A stretch of 64,000 nucleotides of DNA from Paenibacillus sp. E222 (GCF_013401555.1 NZ_CP058552.1:4216001-4280000), one strand, 5' to 3'. Positions 16,703-26,886 are shown, numbered from the stretch's first letter. Numbers and translations: made by a program. The notes: generated by a model not told the origin, from the sequence alone.

Positions 16703-18760
16703 ATGTTATATCTATTTTCTGGAGAAGAAGGTGATCTCTTGGCCATTCAACCGTTAACAAACCCGGAAATTTCGCCGGAGCACATTTATTTGTTTCATGA
16801 AGGAAACCTTCATCACAGTTATCGAATAATGGGCGCACAGCCTGCGATCGAAGATCATCGTCAGGGGTACCGTTTTACTGTGTGGGCTCCGAATGCCACA
16901 GAAGTAGGACTGGCTTTAGATCGTAATGGATGGAAAGGTGAACAGGAACCTTTATATAAGATACCCGATTCTGGATTTTGGAGTCGTTTTATTCCGGAAA
17001 TCAGTGAAGGAACTTTATACAAATTCCGTATATTAACGGAAGATGGTACCGAATTGCTGAAAGCTGACCCTTATGCTTTCCAGGCGGAAGTACGTCCGCG
17101 TACGGCATCCGTCACCAGCTCCATTGAAGGTTACAAATGGAATGATGGCGCGTGGAGACGCAAACAACGAGGCGTGTATAACAAACCTCTACATATTTAT
17201 GAAATGCATGCTGGAACCTGGAAACGGAAAGAAGACGGAACTCTGTACAGTTATCGTGAACTTGCAGACTTGCTTGTTCCTTATTTATTGGAGATGAAAT
17301 ATACCCATGTTGAGATGATGCCCCTGAGTGAACATCCTTACGATCTTTCGTGGGGGTATCAAAATACAGGATTTTATGCGCCAACCAGCCGTTATGGGCA
17401 ACCTAAAGATCTGATGTATCTGATTGATACGCTACATCAGGCAGGAATAGGCGTATTGCTCGATTGGGTCCCTGCACATTTTGCCAAGGATGCTCATGGC
17501 TTGCGTTTGTTTGATGGAACGCCTTTGTATGAATATGCAGACCCACTGTTAGCAGAGAGACCAGGCTGGGGCACCCTCAGCTTTGACTACTCTAAACCAG
17601 AGATTCGTTCGTTCTTGATCTCTAATGCGTTGTACTGGATGGAGATGTACCATTTCGACGGACTGCGGGTTGACGCCGTAACCAGCATGCTTAAGTTGGA
17701 TTTCGAAAAGCGGCCAGGACAATACCGAACGAATAACGAAGGTGGCCTGGAGAACAAGGAAGCTGTTGCTTTTTTGCAGCAGTTGAATGAAACGGTCTTC
17801 AAGTACTTTCCCTATGCACTGATGATGGCAGAAGAATCCAGTGCATGGCCGATGGTTACTTCGCCAGTAGATCAGGGTGGGTTAGGGTTTAACTACAAAT
17901 GGAACATGGGTTGGATGAACGATACCCTTGACTACATGGAATCGGATTTTCACGAGCGTCCTTCCAAACATCATTTGCTGACATTCCCGGTCGTATACTC
18001 CTTTGCAGAAAATTACGTGCTTCCTCTGTCGCATGACGAGGTCGTTCATGGCAAAAAGTCGCTCCTAGACAAGATGCCAGGAACATACGAGCAGAAGTTT
18101 GCCGGCATGCGTGCCTTTATGGGGTACTTTATGACCTTCCCAGGCAAAAAACTGCTGTTTATGGGTGGAGAATTCGGCCAGTTTATCGAATGGAAAGACG
18201 AGGATCAACTGGACTGGTTTTTGCTGAACTACGACAGTCACCGTAAACTCCACAAGTTTGAACGGGATCTGTCCGAGCTATACTTGGGCGAAAAAGCTTT
18301 GTGGGAGCTTGATCATTCCTTTGACGGTTATGAATGGATCACTCCGGATGATCAGGACCAAAGTGTCATTTCATATGTGCGCAAAGGAAAAAAACCTGCG
18401 GATACACTCCTTGTGCTCATTAACTTTCAGCCAGTCAAGCGGGAGCGTTACCGGATTGGTGTCATGCGTCCCGGTATGTATACCGAAGTTCTGAACAGTG
18501 ATCATTCCGATTACGGCGGATCAGGCATTATCAATGATATGCAGCTTACTACTGAAAAGATTCCTTTTCATGGGCAACCACATAGTCTGGAAGTTGTTTT
18601 GCCACCGCTAAGCGTAGTTATTTTAAAAAAGAACACACGTCGGAAAACGGATGCATTGCCCCTTGAAGTTCAATCCGTCAGAGAAAAAGCCAGTACCACT
18701 AAAACCAGTAAAACAAAAGATAGCACTACAGTTAAACCCAAAAGGAGGACGAAGGCATGA
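16703..18760 (+). CDS. glgB: 1,4-alpha-glucan branching enzyme
   Basis: Introduces alpha-1,6 branches in glycogen. After an N-terminal CBM48-type domain (YRFTVWAPNATEVGLA) comes a GH13 barrel. Catalytic Asp is near residue 324 in LRVDAVTSM, the acid in MMAEESSAWP near 376, and the third Asp in SHDEVVHGKKS. At 685 residues it exceeds B. subtilis GlgB mainly because of a Lys/Thr/Ser-rich tail of about 40 residues ending KPKRRTKA. No good site precedes the ATG at 16703. An in-frame TTG at 16739 sits 3 bases after AAGGTGAT and may be the true start, giving a shorter protein. It overlaps glgA by 4 bases. Confidence 0.95.
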   Translation: MLYLFSGEEGDLLAIQPLTNPEISPEHIYLFHEGNLHHSYRIMGAQPAIEDHRQGYRFTVWAPNATEVGLALDRNGWKGEQEPLYKIPDSGFWSRFIPEISEGTLYKFRILTEDGTELLKADPYAFQAEVRPRTASVTSSIEGYKWNDGAWRRKQRGVYNKPLHIYEMHAGTWKRKEDGTLYSYRELADLLVPYLLEMKYTHVEMMPLSEHPYDLSWGYQNTGFYAPTSRYGQPKDLMYLIDTLHQAGIGVLLDWVPAHFAKDAHGLRLFDGTPLYEYADPLLAERPGWGTLSFDYSKPEIRSFLISNALYWMEMYHFDGLRVDAVTSMLKLDFEKRPGQYRTNNEGGLENKEAVAFLQQLNETVFKYFPYALMMAEESSAWPMVTSPVDQGGLGFNYKWNMGWMNDTLDYMESDFHERPSKHHLLTFPVVYSFAENYVLPLSHDEVVHGKKSLLDKMPGTYEQKFAGMRAFMGYFMTFPGKKLLFMGGEFGQFIEWKDEDQLDWFLLNYDSHRKLHKFERDLSELYLGEKALWELDHSFDGYEWITPDDQDQSVISYVRKGKKPADTLLVLINFQPVKRERYRIGVMRPGMYTEVLNSDHSDYGGSGIINDMQLTTEKIPFHGQPHSLEVVLPPLSVVILKKNTRRKTDALPLEVQSVREKASTTKTSKTKDSTTVKPKRRTKA

Positions 18761-20199
18761 ATATTCTATTTGCTGCTGCTGAAGTACATCCATTTATCAA
18801 AACAGGAGGCCTTGCTGACGTCATCGGCGCATTACCACAGGCATTAAAGAAAAGTGGGGCAGATGTTCGTGTTATTTTACCCAAATACAAGGGCATTGCG
18901 GGTGAGTATAAAGAAGCGATGGAGCCTGTCATCACAACAGATGTTCCTCTGGGTTGGCGCAGACCTTATTGTGGAATCGAGATGCTGGTTCATGACGGAA
19001 TTCCTGTCTACTTTGTAGACAATGAATACTATTTTGGACGAGATGGCGTGTATGGGTATATGGATGACGGGGAGCGTTTTGCCTTCTTCAATCGTGCTGT
19101 TCTCGAGGTGCTGCCGCAAATTGAATTCAAGCCGGATGTGCTGCACAGTCACGATTGGCATGCAGGCATGATTCCTTTATTACTGGAGGCTCATTATGCG
19201 CATGATTCCTTCTACAGTGACATGAAAACCGTTTTTACGATACATAACCTGTTATATCAAGGTGTGTTTCCACATGATTTATTCAGTGATCTGCTTGAGC
19301 TGGATGATCGGTATTTCACGGTGGATGGGGCAGAATATTATGGCAATGTCAATTTTCTCAAAGCAGGAATCGTTTTTGCGGATCATGTAACAACTGTCAG
19401 CCCTACCTACGCCAAGGAAGTGCAAACTTCCTATTATGGCTATGGTCTGGATGGGTTGCTCAGCTCATTGGGCGATCGTTTCAGTGGGATTGTGAACGGT
19501 ATTGATACCAAGAGTTACAACCCCGCAACGGATCATAAAATTGCGGTTAAATACAGAACCAGCCTGTCCAAGAAAATCGAGAACAAGATCGAGCTGCAAA
19601 AGGAATTAGGATTGCCTGTACGTCCGGATGCTCCACTAATGGTGATGGTTACAAGGCTTGTGGATTCCAAAGGGTTGGATCTGGTGTGTCGTGTATTGGA
19701 TGAATTATTGTATTATGACGACATTCAGTTCGCAGTATTGGGTACTGGGGATCCGGCTTATGAGCACTGGTTCCGTGAGGCAGCTAATCGTTATCCGCTA
19801 AAAATGTCTGCTCAGATTACGTTTAATGATGGGTTATCCCGCCGTTTTTATGCAGGCAGTGATCTGTTCCTGATGCCATCGAGGTTCGAGCCATGTGGCA
19901 TTAGCCAGCTGCTTGCACTCCGTTATGGCAGTGTACCGCTTGTCCGGGAAACAGGGGGTCTGAACGATACGGTGCAGGCATACAATGAATTCAGCGGAGA
20001 GGGGAATGGATTCTCCTTCACCAGCTTTAACGCACATGATATGATGAACACCATTCGCCGTGCTGAAGAATTTTACCGTCAGCCCGAGCACTGGAAAAAA
20101 ATCGTGAAAAATGCAATGAGCGGAGATTATAGCTGGAACGTCTCAGCAGAAGAGTATATGGATATTTATCGCCGCATAATGCTTGAATCTGTGAAATAG
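18757..20199 (+). CDS. glgA: Glycogen synthase (ADP-glucose type)
   Basis: GT5-family enzyme that extends alpha-1,4-glucan using ADP-glucose from GlgC. It has 480 residues. KTGGLADVIG near residue 16 binds the ADP moiety, HSHDWHAGMIP and FTIHNLLYQG are family hallmarks, and the C-terminal half has LVDSKGLDL, MPSRFEPCGISQL and RETGGLNDTV. The start overlaps the glgB stop (ATGA) and is preceded by AGGAGG, so the two are translationally coupled. A terminator follows, giving the compact unit glgB-glgA divergent from glgC. Confidence 0.96.
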   Translation: MNILFAAAEVHPFIKTGGLADVIGALPQALKKSGADVRVILPKYKGIAGEYKEAMEPVITTDVPLGWRRPYCGIEMLVHDGIPVYFVDNEYYFGRDGVYGYMDDGERFAFFNRAVLEVLPQIEFKPDVLHSHDWHAGMIPLLLEAHYAHDSFYSDMKTVFTIHNLLYQGVFPHDLFSDLLELDDRYFTVDGAEYYGNVNFLKAGIVFADHVTTVSPTYAKEVQTSYYGYGLDGLLSSLGDRFSGIVNGIDTKSYNPATDHKIAVKYRTSLSKKIENKIELQKELGLPVRPDAPLMVMVTRLVDSKGLDLVCRVLDELLYYDDIQFAVLGTGDPAYEHWFREAANRYPLKMSAQITFNDGLSRRFYAGSDLFLMPSRFEPCGISQLLALRYGSVPLVRETGGLNDTVQAYNEFSGEGNGFSFTSFNAHDMMNTIRRAEEFYRQPEHWKKIVKNAMSGDYSWNVSAEEYMDIYRRIMLESVK

Positions 20200-20212
20200 A
20201 TTTGCACAAATC

Positions 20213-20244
20213 AGCCGCAGTATATTCGTACTGTGGCTTTTTTG
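20213..20244 (+). terminator. Terminator after glgA
   Basis: A 10-bp stem with one G-U pair (20213-20222 with 20229-20238), loop TATTCG, followed by TTTTTTG. Confidence 0.9.
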
Positions 20245-20273
20245 TACGATCATAAGGAGGAGGCGAATTTAAA

Positions 20274-21980
20274 ATGAACAACTACATTAATTTTACCTCT
20301 ACTTACAATCCTAATTTGCAGGCTTTAAGCAGTGCCGACGGGTATGATTCCGTCAAAATGAATGAAATGTTTGGCCAGATCATGGGTAATATCGCCTCTG
20401 TACAATCCACGCTGACAGGTAGCCATATTGATGTAAGGAATTTTGCTCCCGGAGATGGAAGCGATCAGACAGCTCAGATCAAAGCTTTTTTTGACTCGGC
20501 ACAGGAAGGTGACGTTTTATTATTTACATCAGGGCACTATAAAGTTGTTAAGACGGGCTGGTTTTATACGTTTAGCGGCAGATCCGTCATCATCAAGGCA
20601 CTGCCAGGTGCAATATTGGAGGTCTCGGATCAAGGACTCCGAATTGAAGGAAGCAATCATGTAGAAATTAGTGGTTTAACCTTGGTTCGCACGACTCAAG
20701 CAGGTTGGAGTAAAAACAAGACAGGGCTTAACATCGAGAATTCGAGCAATGTACTATTGCAGCATAATGATATTAGTAAATTTACCGATGGCATTGGAGT
20801 GAATGGTTCCAGCAGTCAAGACAATCCCGCCCGAAATGTCGTCATAAGAAACAATAAGCTTCATCACTTGGGAGAAGAGCCGATTGCAGTTCGGAGTCAT
20901 TTGGTTTTTGTGGTGATTCGTGAGAATGACTGTTACCGCTATCTGGGGGATGGCATCCTGGTCAAGGGAACATGGCATGTTTCGATCACCGACAACTTTC
21001 TGCACACTCCTGTATTATCCAGTGATTCAGATTTTGCTTCTTTTTCAGGCGGACAACAGGTAAATAATATGCCTACAGTCGGTGGTGGGATTACCTGTAA
21101 CAATGAGGGAGGAGAGACTGGAGCCAAAAACCTGCACATACATGGCAATAGCCTGATTGGAACAGCATTTGGTGTGGGGCTTATCGGTTTTGAAGGCGCA
21201 TTTGTAACCTCCAATGTCTTTAAGGATATCAAAATCACGTCTGTTATTTCAGTATCTTTCCTTCCCTCCCAATATAATCCTAATGACTTAAGCAACCATC
21301 TGTTTGTAATCCAGGGTAACCTGATCGACACCATCTCCAGGTCAAGTGCTACTGCTGCCATAGAAGCGAAAACCAGTACGGGTCCAGAAGGCATGGACAT
21401 CGGAGTTATATCAGACAACATTATTATTCCTAGAGGTAAACACTGGGGAATTGTGGCGGATGGTCATATTATCGTAAAAGGCAATTATATTGCCCAAGCG
21501 GGCATTGCCATGGATATCGCTAATGGAGTGATTGCATCAAGCAACATCATTGAGCCTGGCTTTGAAACGACCAATCCTGACCGGATGGTCAGTCTGCATA
21601 ATGATTGTACCTTTTCTCATAATTCAGTTGCAGGAAAAGGTACATGTATTCAATTACGTGGCTCCAACAATATCATTACTGGAAATCGCTTAAAATATGA
21701 GGGAACATGGTGGGCAGTGCATCTGGACATGGTTAATAACACGGTGGAGGGCAATATCATAACAGATAACATGCTGATGGTTGCGGCAAGTGCGGCGGGA
21801 CGTTATCTCTTTGGCGCAAGTCCCTTCACAAACGGGAAAAACATAGTTGTAGATCTAGTTAAGGATAATAATGGAACGTTATATCAATTCGTAAATGAAA
21901 TGGTCATGCAGGGTCCGAATTCTACGCGGTGGAGAATCACCATAGATGCGAAAGGGGATTTGAAAACGACGAAGTTATAG
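20274..21980 (+). CDS. Right-handed beta-helix (pectate-lyase-like fold) protein
   Basis: 568 residues without a signal peptide or membrane span. An N-terminal stretch of about 50 residues is followed by IDVRNFAPGDGSDQTAQI, the entry motif of pectate-lyase-3/phage tailspike-type beta-helices. Then come many short Asn/Ile/Gly-rich turns (NVLLQHNDIS, NVVIRNNKLH, HISITDNFLH-like, NIITGNRL). Such folds carry polysaccharide lyases, epimerases or phage depolymerases; I cannot identify catalytic residues. It has a strong AGGAGGAGG site and its own flanking terminators. The lack of a secretion signal next to glycogen genes is odd: either a cytoplasmic glucan-acting protein or a remnant of a phage-type module. 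Confidence 0.7.
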   Translation: MNNYINFTSTYNPNLQALSSADGYDSVKMNEMFGQIMGNIASVQSTLTGSHIDVRNFAPGDGSDQTAQIKAFFDSAQEGDVLLFTSGHYKVVKTGWFYTFSGRSVIIKALPGAILEVSDQGLRIEGSNHVEISGLTLVRTTQAGWSKNKTGLNIENSSNVLLQHNDISKFTDGIGVNGSSSQDNPARNVVIRNNKLHHLGEEPIAVRSHLVFVVIRENDCYRYLGDGILVKGTWHVSITDNFLHTPVLSSDSDFASFSGGQQVNNMPTVGGGITCNNEGGETGAKNLHIHGNSLIGTAFGVGLIGFEGAFVTSNVFKDIKITSVISVSFLPSQYNPNDLSNHLFVIQGNLIDTISRSSATAAIEAKTSTGPEGMDIGVISDNIIIPRGKHWGIVADGHIIVKGNYIAQAGIAMDIANGVIASSNIIEPGFETTNPDRMVSLHNDCTFSHNSVAGKGTCIQLRGSNNIITGNRLKYEGTWWAVHLDMVNNTVEGNIITDNMLMVAASAAGRYLFGASPFTNGKNIVVDLVKDNNGTLYQFVNEMVMQGPNSTRWRITIDAKGDLKTTKL

Positions 21981-21998
21981 CTTCAGTAAAGTCTTCGT

Positions 21999-22062
21999 CA
22001 GAAAACTCCTGAAGCATCTAATGATCCATTAAAGGGTCGTTCCATATTTCAGGAGTTTTCTG
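21999..22062. terminator. Bidirectional terminator between beta-helix gene and amylase
   Basis: A perfect 15-bp outer stem (21999-22013 with 22048-22062) encloses a small inner GATCC/GGGTC hairpin. It lies between convergent genes. Confidence 0.88.
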
Positions 22063-22069
22063 GCAAGTA

Positions 22070-23821
22070 TTAGCTCGGTTCCAATTGTCTATACAAAATG
22101 CGGTATCCATAAGGATCAAGTTTAATATTCATCATGCCATTGGTGGGAACAACAGCATCTTCGGTTAAGGCATCTTTCCAGTCCATGGTTTCCATTGGAT
22201 GTGACAGGGTACGTTCTTGCGGAGTATTGTTCATCCACACCGTAAAGTGGAGAGTGTCATCCATACGTTCATATATGATGCATGGATCGTTGTGATCGGC
22301 CTTCAGAAAACGGAAGCGGCCTTTGCGCAGAGACTCATTACTTTTCCGCAAATCAATCATCAGACGGTAGAAGTCATAAAGCTCCTGATCTTGCTTGGCA
22401 GGATCCCATTGCATGCATTTACGACAATCCGGATCACCTTCTCCACGTATACCCACCTCATCCCCATAGAATATACAGGGCGTACCAATATAAGTGAAAA
22501 GAAACACAACCGACAATTTTAATCTGCGTTTGTCTTCTCCAGCTCGGGTAAGCAGACGTGGGGTGTCATGACTGCACAGCATGTTGAAGATGACTTCATT
22601 CGTCTGTTGCGGGTAACGCATAATGAGTGATCCCATCTCGTTAGCGAAGTTATACCCATCCATCGAACCACAGAAGAACTCAAGCACCTTGTCAGCAAAA
22701 GGGTAGTTCATTACGGAATCAAATTGATCTCCCATGAGCCAGGTGAGGGAATCACTCCATACTTCGCCTACAATATAGGCTTCCGGATTGGCGGTTTTGA
22801 CCACTTTGCGGAAATCGCGCCAGAAATGGTTATCCACTTCATTCGCAACATCGAGTCGCCAACCGTCGAGTTTAATCTCCTTGATCCAGTATTCAGCCAC
22901 ATCAAGCAAATAGTCTTTTACTTCGGGATTAGCAGTGTTGAACTTGGGCATATTGCCATAAAATCCAAATGTATCGTAGGTTGGGATACCATCCTTGATC
23001 TGCACCGGATATTCATTGATATGGAACCAGTCTGCATATTTGGAATTTTTGCCGTTCTTCAGTACATCCTGAAAAGGAGGGAAGTCTTCGCTGCAATGGT
23101 TAAAAACCGCGTCAAGCATGACCCGGATTCCACGGCGATGACATTGTTCCGCCACTTCTTTGAGTAGCTCATTATCCCCGAAATGAGGATCTACTTTTTT
23201 ATAATCAACGGTATCGTATTTATGGTAGGAGTTTGCTTGAAACAGCGGGGTAAAGTAAATGGCATTAACACCGAGCTTAGTCAGATCATCCAGGTGATTG
23301 AGCACCCCCTGCAGGTCTCCGCCAAAGTAGTTATCCAGTTCAGGTCGGCCACCCCATTCCTGGGTTCCTTCAGGGTTCAGGTCGGGATTGCCATTGGCAA
23401 ACCTTTCGGTCATGATTTGGTAGAACACGGCTTCTTTGGCCCATTCGGGAACCTTAAACACATCGATTTCATGAATATAGGAAAATTCATAATATCCTCC
23501 GGTAGGATATGGCTGAGCATAATGAATTCCGTTATCAGCCAGATAAATATTTTCGGTACCAGCGGTAATGCGGAAGATGTATGTCAGGCGCTTGAATTTG
23601 GGCTTAACTGCAGTTTCCCAGTAATCAAACATACTGTCGGAAGCCGCTTTCTCCAGTTGAATTTCTTTATAGGTTCCATTCCAATCATATTTATCACCAG
23701 TCAGTGCAGTCACATATTGCACATCGTTTCTCTTCGTTCGTACACGCAGGTGAATCGTCGAGGGATTATAAGCATAGGCCCATTTATCGCGGGGAACGTG
23801 ATACATCGCTTCGAGCAGCAT
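22070..23821 (-). CDS. Neopullulanase/cyclomaltodextrinase-type GH13 enzyme
   Basis: 583 residues, the size of intracellular neopullulanase, maltogenic amylase and cyclomaltodextrinase. The N-terminal 120 residues form the CBM34-like domain of that group (MLLEAMYHVPRDKWAYAY). The barrel shows VMLDAVFNH, the nucleophile in GWRLDVANEVD, the acid in YIVGEVWSD and CSHDTPRLL with the third Asp. I moved the start to the ATG at 23821, which follows AGGAGGTG; the longer frame only adds an unrelated hydrophobic lead. With no signal peptide it should act in the cytoplasm on imported maltodextrins or glycogen-derived glucans, complementing the nearby glg genes. Confidence 0.92.
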   Translation of the reverse strand: MLLEAMYHVPRDKWAYAYNPSTIHLRVRTKRNDVQYVTALTGDKYDWNGTYKEIQLEKAASDSMFDYWETAVKPKFKRLTYIFRITAGTENIYLADNGIHYAQPYPTGGYYEFSYIHEIDVFKVPEWAKEAVFYQIMTERFANGNPDLNPEGTQEWGGRPELDNYFGGDLQGVLNHLDDLTKLGVNAIYFTPLFQANSYHKYDTVDYKKVDPHFGDNELLKEVAEQCHRRGIRVMLDAVFNHCSEDFPPFQDVLKNGKNSKYADWFHINEYPVQIKDGIPTYDTFGFYGNMPKFNTANPEVKDYLLDVAEYWIKEIKLDGWRLDVANEVDNHFWRDFRKVVKTANPEAYIVGEVWSDSLTWLMGDQFDSVMNYPFADKVLEFFCGSMDGYNFANEMGSLIMRYPQQTNEVIFNMLCSHDTPRLLTRAGEDKRRLKLSVVFLFTYIGTPCIFYGDEVGIRGEGDPDCRKCMQWDPAKQDQELYDFYRLMIDLRKSNESLRKGRFRFLKADHNDPCIIYERMDDTLHFTVWMNNTPQERTLSHPMETMDWKDALTEDAVVPTNGMMNIKLDPYGYRILYRQLEPS

Positions 23822-23983
23822 GACAACACCTCCTGAACTCAAGATACAGTTATAGCTATAAATAACCAAGTTAGAGAGCATATGAACCATAAGTGCGGTC
23901 GCTAAATGTAAGAATTTCAACATTTTTCAATGTTTTCTTTTCACAGCATCTCCACCTTGTGTCCGTATATACGTACTTTTCAA

Positions 23984-24034
23984 AACAAAAAAAGGTGCCC
24001 CTTAAGACCTGAAATGCAGGTCATGGGGAACACC
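23984..24034 (-). terminator. Terminator after the M20 hydrolase gene
   Basis: Nested stem GGTG/CACC, CCCC/GGGG and GACCTG/CAGGTC (23994-24034). Read on the minus strand it ends in seven T. It separates the M20 gene from the amylase gene downstream of it. Confidence 0.88.
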
Positions 24035-24065
24035 CTAGGTTAATATACAACAGTTCACGAAAAAC

Positions 24066-25241
24066 TTAGCGACTCGCTTGCTTAAACTCTGTTTGAATGG
24101 TTTGCAGCAGCTCAGGCTGTGTAAGAACATCATAAGCAGTTGCAGCAATTGCCTTGGCTCCAAGGATCATACCATCCAGGGCCCGTTCCTGAAGCGCCAG
24201 ATCACGGAATTCAATGGAATGAAGCGTATGAACTTCGTCCACAACACGGATATACGGATGGATTGCAGGACAACGCAAGGATACGTTACCGATATCCATG
24301 GAACCATGGTCGTTGCCACTGACGATCTCTTCTTGAGAAATGCCGAGTTCAAGCAGATTAGCACTGAATGCAGCAGATAACGATTCATTCGTGACCATCT
24401 CATCATAGGATGTCTCGTAATTGGATGTCACAAGCCGGCATCCGGTTTGCAGAGCAGAACCTTCCGCAATCTGAATTACACGTTGAGTGAGAATATTCAA
24501 CTCTTTTCTCGTTGAGGCACGTACATAGAATTGAGCAGAAGCGTAGTCAGGAATGATGTTGGCTGCCTGTCCTCCGCTGTTGATAACCCCGTGGATACGA
24601 ACCGTACTTTTCACTTGTTGACGGAACGCATTAATGCCATTAAACGTCTGGATAACCGCATCCAGGGCATTGATGCCTTCATGTGGACTTGCAGCAGCAT
24701 GCGAAGATTTCCCATGGAATTCAAATTGTACGGCATCAATAGCCAGGGAGCTGCCAGATTTCTCATACGCGTAATAAGGATGCGCCATCAGTGCGATATC
24801 ACAGTCATCGAATAAACCCGCTTCAGCCATAGGCACTTTGGCCCCACGTGTTTCTTCCGCTGGTGTACCGAACACTTTCAATGTTCCGCCCACTTCATCC
24901 AGTATGGACTTCAGACCTACCGCAGCTCCGAGGCTCATCATGCAGATCAGATGGTGCCCACAAGCATGACCGATTTCCGGTAGTGCGTCGTATTCACATA
25001 ACAGGGCAATGGTCGGACCTGGCTTGGATGCAGCATACGTACCGATGAATGCGGTGTCCAAGCCCAGGACAGGAGCTTCTACGGAAAAACCATGGTATGC
25101 AAGCTCTTCTTTTAACCGGGCAGAGGCGAGGTATTCTTCATTCCCAAGTTCGGGATTCGCACCAATGTATGATGAAATCTCTTTAAAACGGGAAGCATAT
25201 TGATCAATTACAGTGAAAATTTGTGTTTTGGTATGTGTCAT
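24066..25241 (-). CDS. M20-family amidohydrolase/peptidase
   Basis: 391 residues of the M20D type (aminoacylase, p-aminobenzoyl-glutamate hydrolase-like). Metal-binding elements are visible: CGHHL, GTPAEE, an AHP segment and a C-terminal His in IHPYIRVVDEVHT. The lid/dimerisation domain occupies the middle (FEFHGKSSHAAASPHEG). Members hydrolyse N-acyl or peptide bonds of small amides; the exact substrate is uncertain. I start at the ATG at 25241, since AAGGAG lies 6 bases upstream; the longer frame adds six residues. It is divergent from an amino-acid ABC transporter, so uptake and cleavage of an amino-acid conjugate may be linked. Confidence 0.88.
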   Translation of the reverse strand: MTHTKTQIFTVIDQYASRFKEISSYIGANPELGNEEYLASARLKEELAYHGFSVEAPVLGLDTAFIGTYAASKPGPTIALLCEYDALPEIGHACGHHLICMMSLGAAVGLKSILDEVGGTLKVFGTPAEETRGAKVPMAEAGLFDDCDIALMAHPYYAYEKSGSSLAIDAVQFEFHGKSSHAAASPHEGINALDAVIQTFNGINAFRQQVKSTVRIHGVINSGGQAANIIPDYASAQFYVRASTRKELNILTQRVIQIAEGSALQTGCRLVTSNYETSYDEMVTNESLSAAFSANLLELGISQEEIVSGNDHGSMDIGNVSLRCPAIHPYIRVVDEVHTLHSIEFRDLALQERALDGMILGAKAIAATAYDVLTQPELLQTIQTEFKQASR

Positions 25242-25339
25242 GCTGGACTCCTTAAGCAAAAATGAAAATAATTCAATAATTATATCATAGTTGCGGTTAT
25301 TTTTCAGAAACTAGTCAGGATTTGTAATGTCGAAATGCA

Positions 25340-25368
25340 TTGCATAATCATGCATTCTACTTTATAAT
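25340..25368 (+). promoter_or_regulatory. Promoter of the amino-acid ABC transporter operon
   Basis: TTGCAT (25340-25345), a 17-base spacer and TATAAT (25363-25368). TGCAT occurs three times at 25336-25355, overlapping the -35 and spacer, and may be an operator. Confidence 0.6.
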
Positions 25369-25422
25369 GACTCAGGCATCAACAACAGAAAGCATACAAA
25401 GTATTATAAGGGGAGAACAGGG

Positions 25423-26886
25423 TTGAAATTGATTAGTCGTTACACCATGATGCTGCTAGCTCTTGTGGTCTTGTTAACTACGGTTGCACCTGTTGCGTCG
25501 GCAACGGGAACTACAGGCAATTCAGGCAGTAAAAAGCTGGTGCTCGGTACAAGTGCCGATTTTGCACCATATGAATTCCATAAAGTGATTGATGGTAAAG
25601 ACCAAATCGTCGGATTTGATATTTCGATTGCTAAAGAAATTGCTGCGGATCTAGGCGCAGAGCTTGTAATAGAGGATATGGGTTTTGACGGACTTCTTCC
25701 TGCGTTACAGAGTGGTCGTGTGGATATGGTCATCTCTGGAATGACGCCAACGGATGAGCGTAGACAAAGCATTGACTTCTCCGATACCTATTATAAATCC
25801 AAGCAAGTCATCATGATTCGCAATGCGGATAAAGATAAATATCCAACCATGGCTGATCTGGAAAATGAAAAAATTGGTGTCCAAAAGGGCTCCATTCAGG
25901 AAACGATTGGCCAGGGAATCCCCGGCGCAAAACTGACAGCACTTGATAAAATATCTGATATCGTACTGCAATTGCAGACCAATCGTGTAAATGCTGCAAT
26001 CGTTGAGGATACGGTAGCTGCCGGTTACCTGGATGATGTGATTGGACTAGCTCCGGCTATTCCGGATGAAGAGCAGGCCGAAGCGGCAATCGGGATTCGT
26101 AAGGGCAATACGGAATTGCTGAATGCAGTGAACGGAACGCTCGAACGTCTGAAAAGCGAAAATAAAATCGATCAGATGGTCACTGAAGCAAGCCAGTTGA
26201 TGGCAGACAAGGTGAAAAAAGATCAAAACATTTTTCAAGTGTTCTGGCAATACAAAAGCTTTTATGCAACAGGTGTGGGTTACACCCTATTACTGTCTGC
26301 ACTCGGTGTAATATTCGGGGTAATTATCGGTTTGATCATCTGTCTGTTACGTCTGCATGACGTCTCAATTCTGCGTTGGATTGGAACAGCTTACGTTGAA
26401 GTTATTCGTGGTACACCAATGCTGGTTCAATTGATGATTATCTATTACGGGCTTGCCTTGACGTTCGGTATTACATTTTCGCCGCTTCAGGCGGGGATTA
26501 TCACACTATCCATTAATAGTGGTGCCTATCTTGCGGAGATTTTCCGTGCTGGTATACAGGGTGTGGATCGCGGCCAACTGGAAGCAGCTCGTTCCCTAGG
26601 AATGGGCAGAGGTGCGGCCATGCGCTTCATCGTGCTCCCACAAGCGTTCAAAGCGGTGTTGCCGGCGATCGGTAATGAGTTCGTGACCATTATCAAGGAA
26701 TCCTCCATTATCTCGGTTATCGGTATGGTGGACATTATGTACCAGGCAAGTGTGGTCAAAAATATTACGTATCAAGGGATGAATCCATTCCTGATTGCGG
26801 CAGCCATCTACTTTGTGCTGACGTTCATTTTGTCCAAACTGCTGGGTCGACTGGAAAGGAAGTTGGGTGCAAGTGATAGACGTTAG
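25423..26886 (+). CDS. Fused substrate-binding protein and permease of a polar amino-acid ABC transporter
   Basis: 487 residues. A signal peptide of about 28 residues (ending SATG) is followed by a type 3 solute-binding domain at about 38-265 ([46 protein letters not shown]). A HisM/GlnP-type permease occupies about 275-485, with [12 protein letters not shown] and the EAA loop [22 protein letters not shown]. Binding and transport domains in one chain remove the need for a separate lipoprotein. Substrate is probably glutamine or another polar amino acid. It starts with TTG behind AAGGGGAG. The ATPase gene overlaps the 3' end by 20 bases. Confidence 0.93.
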   Translation: MKLISRYTMMLLALVVLLTTVAPVASATGTTGNSGSKKLVLGTSADFAPYEFHKVIDGKDQIVGFDISIAKEIAADLGAELVIEDMGFDGLLPALQSGRVDMVISGMTPTDERRQSIDFSDTYYKSKQVIMIRNADKDKYPTMADLENEKIGVQKGSIQETIGQGIPGAKLTALDKISDIVLQLQTNRVNAAIVEDTVAAGYLDDVIGLAPAIPDEEQAEAAIGIRKGNTELLNAVNGTLERLKSENKIDQMVTEASQLMADKVKKDQNIFQVFWQYKSFYATGVGYTLLLSALGVIFGVIIGLIICLLRLHDVSILRWIGTAYVEVIRGTPMLVQLMIIYYGLALTFGITFSPLQAGIITLSINSGAYLAEIFRAGIQGVDRGQLEAARSLGMGRGAAMRFIVLPQAFKAVLPAIGNEFVTIIKESSIISVIGMVDIMYQASVVKNITYQGMNPFLIAAAIYFVLTFILSKLLGRLERKLGASDRR

